Source: Allosalinactinospora lopnorensis (lineage in GTDB: Bacteria; Actinomycetota; Actinomycetes; Streptosporangiales; Streptosporangiaceae). Taken from it: a DNA stretch of 38,587 bases. Under the pieces are notes generated by a model. That model was not told the origin of the DNA and ran no database searches. It worked only from the letters and a program-made list of their open reading frames with translations. Positions 34,020-38,587 of this stretch are shown here, in pieces. The translations under genes and the position numbers were made by a program. How positions within the stretch are numbered: the first letter of the stretch is position 1; the number at the start of each line of letters is the position of its first letter. The stretch is from assembly GCF_000981225.1 (NCBI RefSeq), contig NZ_LAJC01000059.1, forward strand, positions 1 to 38,587. The letters run 5' to 3'.

Positions 34020-34520
34020 ATGGCGAATGGCGCGGTAACACACCTCCTCCTCGGCCTTCTCGGGTTCGGTTGCTCCCTTGTTCCGCTGCTCGTCCGGGTG
34101 CCCGGCCCGGCTTCCGAGTGGGGACTGCACGGGGTCATGGCGGCGGCCATGGGGAGTATGGCCGTGGTCGGCATGGACGGTCCGTCCCGGCTGCCGCTGG
34201 TCGGTTTCCTGCTGGTCGCCGCGGCGTGGGCCTGGCATGAGCTGCCGCGGCGCCGGGAGCAGCTGCATGTCGCCGTGGATCTGCTGGCGATGGCGCTGCT
34301 TCTGCTGTTCGTTCCGAGGCACGAGGAGATAGCGGCGCAGGTCGAGCACGTGCACGGTGGTGTCGCGGCCGGAGGAGCGGTCCTTCCCGTGCTGGTCGGC
34401 CTTTTCTGGCTGGGGATGCACGGGGGCTGTCTGCTCCAGGCGGCCGGCCGATTGGCCGTGCGCGATTCGCTCAGTAGCGTGGGCATGATCGGTTCGATGA
34501 CGCTGATGGCGCTGCTGTGA
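34020..34520 (+). CDS. Small multi-pass membrane protein, possibly DUF5134-like
   Basis: 166 aa with about five hydrophobic segments and histidines near membrane edges (WGLHGVMAAAMGSMAVVGMD, WAWHELP, LFWLGMHGGCLL). His and Met placement recalls the DUF5134 family found near copper proteins, but the match is only by pattern. ATG 34020 follows AACAGGGAAGAGCG. No partner genes give a function. Confidence 0.65.
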   Translation: MANGAVTHLLLGLLGFGCSLVPLLVRVPGPASEWGLHGVMAAAMGSMAVVGMDGPSRLPLVGFLLVAAAWAWHELPRRREQLHVAVDLLAMALLLLFVPRHEEIAAQVEHVHGGVAAGGAVLPVLVGLFWLGMHGGCLLQAAGRLAVRDSLSSVGMIGSMTLMALL

Positions 34521-34529
34521 GCGTCGGGC

Positions 34530-34691
34530 CGCGCCAGCGGGTCCTGGACAAGAAGGCCCCGACGCCGTTCCTGGCCGACCGGGGTTCTCGACATTCCTGA
34601 AGCGGTATCCCGGCCCGGCGCAATGCGGACCTCCGCCCCCGTGGCCGAGGAGCCGCCCATCGAACTGCTCCCAGCGCACGCCGAGCTCCAT
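34530..34691 (-). pseudogene. Probable relic of an IS5-type transposase N-terminus
   Basis: Reading the minus strand from ATG 34691 gives MELGVRWEQFDGRLLGHGGG, then GPHC and, after a gap, YRFRN. IS5-family transposases start with a similar block (MxLTDxQWExxxPLLP ... GGRPxxDHR ... YRxRxGVPWRDLPE). Frame breaks follow and no catalytic DDE region is left. The 318-bp gap 34521-34838 that contains it has no other gene. Confidence 0.35.
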
Positions 34692-34799
34692 CGGTGATCT
34701 GGGTGAGCGCGTCCCGGGCGGCACCGCGCGGCCCAGGGGCCGGAGAAGGTGAAGCGAAATAGGGCGCGGAGGCATTTAATGCGTGAGCCGGGAATGTTT

Positions 34800-34820
34800 C
34801 TAGGGAACCCATCCCCCTAG
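34800..34820. promoter_or_regulatory. Inverted repeat upstream of the 34839 gene
   Basis: CTAGGG (34800-34805) and CCCTAG (34815-34820), 6-bp perfect arms, 9-nt spacer, 18 bp before the start codon. CTAG is rare in GC-rich actinobacterial DNA, which makes the pair notable; it may be an operator. Confidence 0.35.
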
Positions 34821-34838
34821 CAGAAAGCGAGCCGCAAT

Positions 34839-35426
34839 ATGGGAGCTTTCCGCCGTATCGCCCAATTCCTGCTCGCCCTCGAAGCCCCCTCAACCGGTAG
34901 CCGCCACCTCCCCGACCCCCAGCGCGACACCAACCGCGTCCGCGCCGTTGTCGACCGCAGCCGCCACAACGGAAACCGCCTCATCACCACCGGCGAGATC
35001 TGGCAGGAACTCCACGACGACCTGTGGGGACTGCACGCCCGCCCCATAGGACTCAACGCCGACGACATCACCCAGCATGAATGGATCTATGAGCGCCTGC
35101 TGGAACTGGTCCACGAAGGCCGTCTCGTCGAGGACCCCGATCACGGCGGTCCCTACGGTCGGTTCTGGCACACCAGCACCCCCATCGCCCGTGTGATCAA
35201 CGCCTCCGAAAACTACCGCGAAGCCGTCTCCCTGACCCGCGACCAGCTCCAGCGCTACGGCGACGACGAACTCCTCCGTGCCATGGGCGAAGTCGAACAC
35301 GCCATGGTGCGCCTCAAGGCCACGGCCGAGGACTACAGCAAACACACCGGTCTCTACCCTCCTGGCGGCGCCGACCTCAGCGGTCCGCGCTCCCATTCGC
35401 CCCGCATCCTCAGTAACGAGGGTTGA
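34839..35426 (+). CDS. Hypothetical protein with winged-helix-like N-terminal half
   Basis: 195 aa, no family recognised. The central part (ITTGEIWQELHDDLWGLHAR, DDITQHEWIYERLLELVHEG, RLVEDPDHGGPYGRFWHTST) has the helix/wing rhythm of a small winged-helix domain. A helical segment follows (YREAVSLTRDQLQRYGDDEL). ATG 34839 has only weak AGAAAGCGAG upstream. It uses many C-ending codons and is evidently coding. Confidence 0.7.
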   Translation: MGAFRRIAQFLLALEAPSTGSRHLPDPQRDTNRVRAVVDRSRHNGNRLITTGEIWQELHDDLWGLHARPIGLNADDITQHEWIYERLLELVHEGRLVEDPDHGGPYGRFWHTSTPIARVINASENYREAVSLTRDQLQRYGDDELLRAMGEVEHAMVRLKATAEDYSKHTGLYPPGGADLSGPRSHSPRILSNEG

Positions 35427-36184
35427 TCTCCTCGGTGCCCCACTACAATCGCACACATGTCCTTGGGGCCGTACCCAGGCGGGCCTCCCCTCTGCCGCCC
35501 GCCCCGGGCACGGCCCCTTGCTCTTCCCCCCCGCGGCAGGGACCTCAGCTCCGGTGGCCCGGCTGGGTGAGGCGGTGCTGCGGACACCCCGGAATCCCGT
35601 GCCCGGGTAGGGGCGTGCCGCGCGTCCGGAACCGCCGAACGCGCCCGGCGCCGGTCCCGGGACGCGGCACCATGTTCCCGAACTGACCTGGGGTTTCATC
35701 GTGGCCTCGGGGGATAGGGGAAAGGAACACGCTGGTCGTGCCAAGCCCGGGGGCCTCGGCGGACCGGCGTGTACCGGCCCCTGCCGGACCGGCCGCAGGC
35801 GCCAGCGCGCAGCCAGGCGAATGGCGCCGTTTCGGTGTCCGTCATCGGACTCCCGGCGAGCCGTAAGAACTGAAAGCGTTCTGGTTATTACATTCTGTTA
35901 GAGAGTTTGCCGCTGTAATGCCGCTTGGACCTTGCGTCACAGCGTGTCCCGCAGTCAGCGCGCCGAACGGGGAGGAACGGCGTGAGCGATTCCGTGAAGC
36001 CGTGTCGAAGGGCCAGCGGACGGGGTTGGGCACGGCCGTCAGCGCGGCGTAGCGGATCGAGGACTTCTTCGGCGAACCCAGCGGAGAAGCACAGCCCGCG
36101 CGGAGCCCGCCACAGGCCCGGGAGCGGTTCCGCACCGGCGTCCGTGCCACTCGCCGGGCGACGCGTCCAGAGAGGAGCACTGCC
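35427..36184. other. 758-bp stretch without a convincing intact gene
   Basis: Two decayed-looking frames lie here. At 35457 an ATG begins MSLGPYPGGPP, the usual start of Pro-rich membrane proteins, seven bases after a TACAAT box, but the frame stops without a membrane segment. At 35918 an ATG opens a frame running toward the Asp23 gene, interrupted by TAG at 36050 (… GLGTAVSAA, then RIEDFFGEPSGEAQ). An AT-rich patch at 35870-35900 may hold the Asp23 cluster promoter; no clear boxes were assigned. Confidence 0.4.
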
Positions 36185-36667
36185 ATGACCGAAGCCACCC
36201 GCACCAGTGAGTCAGAGCCAAGGGTTCCCGCGGCACGAGAAGGCAGAGGCCGCTCCACCGACCTGAGCGAGGTCAGCAGCGAGAGCCGTACCTCGATCGC
36301 CGAGAACGTCGTCGCCAAGATCGCGGGGATGGCGACCCGCGAGATCGGTGGTGTGTACGAGATGGGCGGCGGTGCCGCACGCGCGTTCGGCGCTGTACGC
36401 GACCGCATCCCCGGCTCCACCTCCACCAGCACCGCCGCACGCGGTGTGGCCGTGGAAGTCGGTGAGCGGCAGGCCGCGGTGGACCTCCAGTTCGTCGTCG
36501 ATTACGGGGTGGCCATCCCCGATCTCGTCAACGCGGTGCGCCGCAACGTGGTCACCGGGGTCGAGCGCATGACCGGGCTGGAGGTCACCGAGGTCAACAT
36601 CAGCATCGAGGACATCCACCTGCCCGAGGACGACGAAGCTGGCGCGTCCGAACCGCGTGTGGAGTGA
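36185..36667 (+). CDS. Asp23/Gls24 family envelope stress protein
   Basis: 160 aa. The family core is VVAKIAGMATREIGGVYEMG, then GVAVEVGERQAAVDLQFVVD and YGVAIPDLVNAVRRNV, VTGVERMTGLEVTEVNISIE. The N-terminus is a disordered Ser/Glu-rich extension. ATG 36185 follows AGAGAGGAGCACTGCC. First intact gene of a six-gene cluster ending in amaP. In Gram-positives Asp23 is anchored at the membrane by AmaP and its loss triggers a cell-wall stress response. Confidence 0.93.
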   Translation: MTEATRTSESEPRVPAAREGRGRSTDLSEVSSESRTSIAENVVAKIAGMATREIGGVYEMGGGAARAFGAVRDRIPGSTSTSTAARGVAVEVGERQAAVDLQFVVDYGVAIPDLVNAVRRNVVTGVERMTGLEVTEVNISIEDIHLPEDDEAGASEPRVE

Positions 36668-37017
36668 CCGCCGTGGCCGGCGACGTAGCGGACAGGGAGA
36701 AGGCGGGGCGCGAGATAGCGGCAAAGGTCCGGGGTCTTCCCGACGTCGCGGGGTTGTCCTCGGGCCCCTTCGGCACCCTGTCCATGCCGGTGCCCGGTGG
36801 CCGGGTCGAGGGTGTGGTGCTGCGCGACGGCAGCGTCCGGGTCGGGGTGGTGGCGCGTTTCGGGCGGCCGCTACCCGAGATCGCCGGCGACGTCCGTGAC
36901 GCCGTACTGGAAGTGGTACCCGACCACCGTGTGCACGTGTCGATCGAGGATCTGGTCCCCGATCCCACGGGTATGGAGGCACGCCCCATGAGCATGGCGG
37001 CGCCGTATCCGGCGTGA
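36664..37017 (+). CDS. Truncated Asp23-like protein
   Basis: 117 aa. The C-terminal two-thirds parallel the Asp23 domain (SVRVGVVARFGRPLPEIAGD, VRDAVLEVVPDHRVHVSIED) but the N-terminal V-A-K-I-A block is replaced by a short unrelated start. GTG 36664 overlaps the Asp23 stop (GTGA). It is typical of actinobacterial Asp23 clusters and usually annotated hypothetical. Perhaps it forms mixed oligomers with the two Asp23 proteins. Confidence 0.8.
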   Translation: MTAVAGDVADREKAGREIAAKVRGLPDVAGLSSGPFGTLSMPVPGGRVEGVVLRDGSVRVGVVARFGRPLPEIAGDVRDAVLEVVPDHRVHVSIEDLVPDPTGMEARPMSMAAPYPA

Positions 37018-37096
37018 GTCGGCGCGGCGGACGCGCCTGATGGTGGGCACCTCGCGGTGTCCAGTCGCACGATCACACGGATGAGGAGGTGGGCCC

Positions 37097-37264
37097 ATGT
37101 GGTCCATCGTTGGCCTGGCCTTCGGAGTGGTGCTCGGGCTCTCGGGATACTTCGGCGGTTTCCCGGCGTTCGTTCTGGTCCTCCTGTTCGGCGCAGCCGG
37201 GTTCCTGGCCGGGCGCGCCTACGAGGGTGAGATCAACCTGGCCGAGATGTTCAGCCGGCGCTGA
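37097..37264 (+). CDS. DUF2273-type small membrane protein
   Basis: 55 aa: MWSIVGLAFGVVLGLSGYFG, GFPAFVLVLLFGAAGFLAGR, ending EINLAEMFSRR. Two membrane helices, as in DUF2273 proteins encoded beside asp23 and amaP. ATG 37097 follows GAGGAGGTGGGCCC. Too short for many gene finders but well supported by its ribosome-binding site, composition and context. Confidence 0.88.
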   Translation: MWSIVGLAFGVVLGLSGYFGGFPAFVLVLLFGAAGFLAGRAYEGEINLAEMFSRR

Positions 37265-37346
37265 TCCTGCGGAGATCGCCCTCCTCCCCGCGGCATGAGG
37301 GAAGGGGCCGGTCAGGATCGGCACGAGCAGGAGTGGGGCGAAAAGG

Positions 37347-37736
37347 ATGAATACAGCCACCGCACCACCGCGGGGCGAGCCGAAGCGGGACACGAGTCCT
37401 CCGCCTACCGAGCGCGGCACCACCATCCTGCCCGACCGGGTCGTCGCCAAGATCGCCACTGCGGCCTCCTCCGAGGTCAGCGGCACCCGCCGCCTTACAG
37501 GGCGCTTCGGCGGGCTGGTGGGCGGCAGCGATCCCGCGCGGACGCAGGCCCGAGTCAGCGGGACCCACGTCACGTTGCGGCTGGTGATCGCGGTGCATTA
37601 CCCGAGCCCGCTGCGCGGCACGGCACGTGAGGTCCGGGCGCACGTCAAACGCCGGGTGGAGGAATACACGGGGCTGTCCGTGCGCCATGTCGACATCGAG
37701 ATCGCCGAACTGGTTCCGGCGCGGCGGGCACGGTGA
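37347..37736 (+). CDS. Second Asp23/Gls24 family protein
   Basis: 129 aa: VVAKIATAASSEVSGTRRLT, then ARVSGTHVTLRLVIAVHYPS and VEEYTGLSVRHVDIEIAELV. It is shorter than the first Asp23 protein and more basic in its C-terminal half. ATG 37347 with GGCGAAAAGG upstream. Two Asp23 paralogues in one cluster are common in actinomycetes and may form a heteromer at the membrane. Confidence 0.92.
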   Translation: MNTATAPPRGEPKRDTSPPPTERGTTILPDRVVAKIATAASSEVSGTRRLTGRFGGLVGGSDPARTQARVSGTHVTLRLVIAVHYPSPLRGTAREVRAHVKRRVEEYTGLSVRHVDIEIAELVPARRAR

Positions 37737-37833
37737 CCCGACCCTGCCGGGACCGGCCCTCCGATGCCGCAGGTGCGGAGGGGACCGCGCGGCACCGGCT
37801 CGGCCCCGACGAACAGTGAGGGGTGAGGACGAC

Positions 37834-38445
37834 ATGACCACCGTCGAGGAGACAGAGGAGATCGAGCGCCGGCCCGACTCCAGCGCCGAGAGACGGACGC
37901 GTCGGCTCGCTGTGCGCGCTTTCCGTCCCCGGCGCTCCTGGCCGGCGTTCCTCGCCGGCCTGGTACTCCTGGCCGCCGCGGTGATCATCGCGGCCGAGAT
38001 CATCTCGACCCTGGCCGGAGCTCCGCTGCGGATCCTCCCGTTCGACCGCGTCGCCCAGGTGGCCGACGCCCGGTGGAACCACCCCGCCGTGCAGGTCGCC
38101 TCCGGTGTGCTGGTCCTCCTTGGTCTGCTCCTGGTGGCGGTCGCGCTCCTCCCCGGGCGCGGGGGCTACCTGCCGCTGCGGACCGGGGATCCGGCGCTGG
38201 TGGTGGGCCTGTCCAGGTCGGGTATGCGGTCGGCGCTGGCCGCGGCGGCGCGCGAAGTCGACGGGGTGGAGGACGCGCGGGTGTCGGTCGGCCGGCGGCG
38301 TGTGCGGGTCCGGGCGAGCACCTACCTGCGCACCGCGGAGGGGCTGCGCGACGCGGTGGGCGACGCGGTGCGGGAGCGGCTCGCGGAACTCGACCCCCTC
38401 CACTCGTTGACGGTCCGAACGCGAATCAGGTTCTTGAAGACGTGA
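37834..38445 (+). CDS. DUF6286 membrane protein of the Asp23 cluster
   Basis: 203 aa. A basic cytoplasmic start (RRTRRLAVRAFRPRRSW), two membrane helices (FLAGLVLLAAAVIIAAEII; VASGVLVLLGLLLVAVALLP), then an Asp23-reminiscent alpha/beta tail with VDGVEDARVSVGRRRVRVRA. ATG 37834 follows GTGAGGACGAC. Its stop overlaps the start of the next gene. Confidence 0.88.
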   Translation: MTTVEETEEIERRPDSSAERRTRRLAVRAFRPRRSWPAFLAGLVLLAAAVIIAAEIISTLAGAPLRILPFDRVAQVADARWNHPAVQVASGVLVLLGLLLVAVALLPGRGGYLPLRTGDPALVVGLSRSGMRSALAAAAREVDGVEDARVSVGRRRVRVRASTYLRTAEGLRDAVGDAVRERLAELDPLHSLTVRTRIRFLKT

Positions 38446-38587
38446 TGGCGATGGCACTCGAGAGAAAGACGCGCAAGTCAGCGCGCGGAAACCGGTGGGG
38501 GCTGGCTGTACTGGGGCTGCTGCTCGTCGCCGCGGGGGCGGCGGCGCTCGCTGCCGGGCTCGGCGCGTTCGGCGCCGGGGTCGCGGG
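38442..38587 (+). CDS. amaP: AmaP-like membrane anchor protein, N-terminal part (cut by window end)
   Basis: First 48 codons only: GTG 38442 or ATG 38445 (TGATG overlap with the DUF6286 stop), then a basic stretch ERKTRKSARGNRWG and a hydrophobic helix LAVLGLLLVAAGAAALAAGL. Position, length of n-region and helix fit AmaP, the Asp23 membrane anchor. The rest lies outside the window. Confidence 0.7.
   Translation, partial: MMAMALERKTRKSARGNRWGLAVLGLLLVAAGAAALAAGLGAFGAGVA

Noticed and set aside
35701-35901. 66-codon plus-strand frame after the small Pro-rich frame
   Set aside because: Arg-rich, without a ribosome-binding site or any motif; looks like random GC-rich reading.

Overview
The window is very GC-rich DNA with short intergenic gaps, many GTG starts and overlapping stop/start pairs, as expected of an actinomycete. 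The gene content points to the same group: a WhiJ-like XRE/DUF397/anti-sigma cluster, a DUF574-type SAM methyltransferase, a KdpD/KdpE pair, an APH(6)/hydroxyurea-kinase-like protein and an Asp23/DUF2273/DUF6286/AmaP cluster. A Nocardiopsis-like or Streptomyces-like host fits best, but the genus cannot be fixed from sequence alone. No tRNA, rRNA or multi-repeat CRISPR array was seen.

Layout. 0-2.4 kb: a DUF305 lipoprotein and a DUF6153-like membrane protein on the minus strand, divergent from an aminoglycoside/hydroxyurea phosphotransferase. 2.6-7 kb: a secreted glycerophosphodiester phosphodiesterase, convergent with kdpDE; no kdpFABC is present. 7.15-8.26 kb: an IS607-family element with an intact serine transposase, a TnpB gene that has lost its middle in frame, and a clear omega-RNA-like 3' hairpin. 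8.3-15.4 kb: a proline-rich membrane protein, a quinone oxidoreductase, a PP2C-like protein, an alkyl-DHAP-synthase-like flavoprotein divergent from tetR-glpD, and inorganic pyrophosphatase. 15.4-18.1 kb: a 470-bp gene-free stretch with a large inverted repeat, then the WhiJ-like cluster.

18.1-28.9 kb holds the most coherent pathway unit. It is a minus-strand operon livG-fadD-livH-livM-livK-livF-paaK-like, divergent from iclR and an acetyl-CoA-synthetase-like gene. Together they make a Liv-type ABC importer, one acyl-CoA ligase with intact motifs and two adenylate-forming homologues whose ATP loops look degenerate, all probably under IclR control. I infer uptake and CoA activation of an organic acid (aromatic, branched or fatty); the substrate is unknown. 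Between 11 and 28.4 kb five genes (AGPS-like, livK, livM, livH, ACS-like) each carry one apparent -1 frameshift in a short G/C run. Adding one base restores a normal-length protein every time, so shared sequencing error is at least as likely as real decay.

29-33.4 kb: a DUF574 methyltransferase, then a small redox/detoxification group (limonene-epoxide-hydrolase-like protein, SDR, GlxA-type AraC regulator, NAD(P)H-quinone oxidoreductase). 33.4-35.4 kb: small membrane and hypothetical proteins, with a probable IS5-type transposase relic. 35.4-36.2 kb: no convincing gene, but two decayed-looking reading frames. 36.2 kb to the end: an Asp23/Gls24 envelope cluster (two Asp23 proteins, a truncated Asp23-like protein, DUF2273, DUF6286 and the start of amaP), cut by the window edge.
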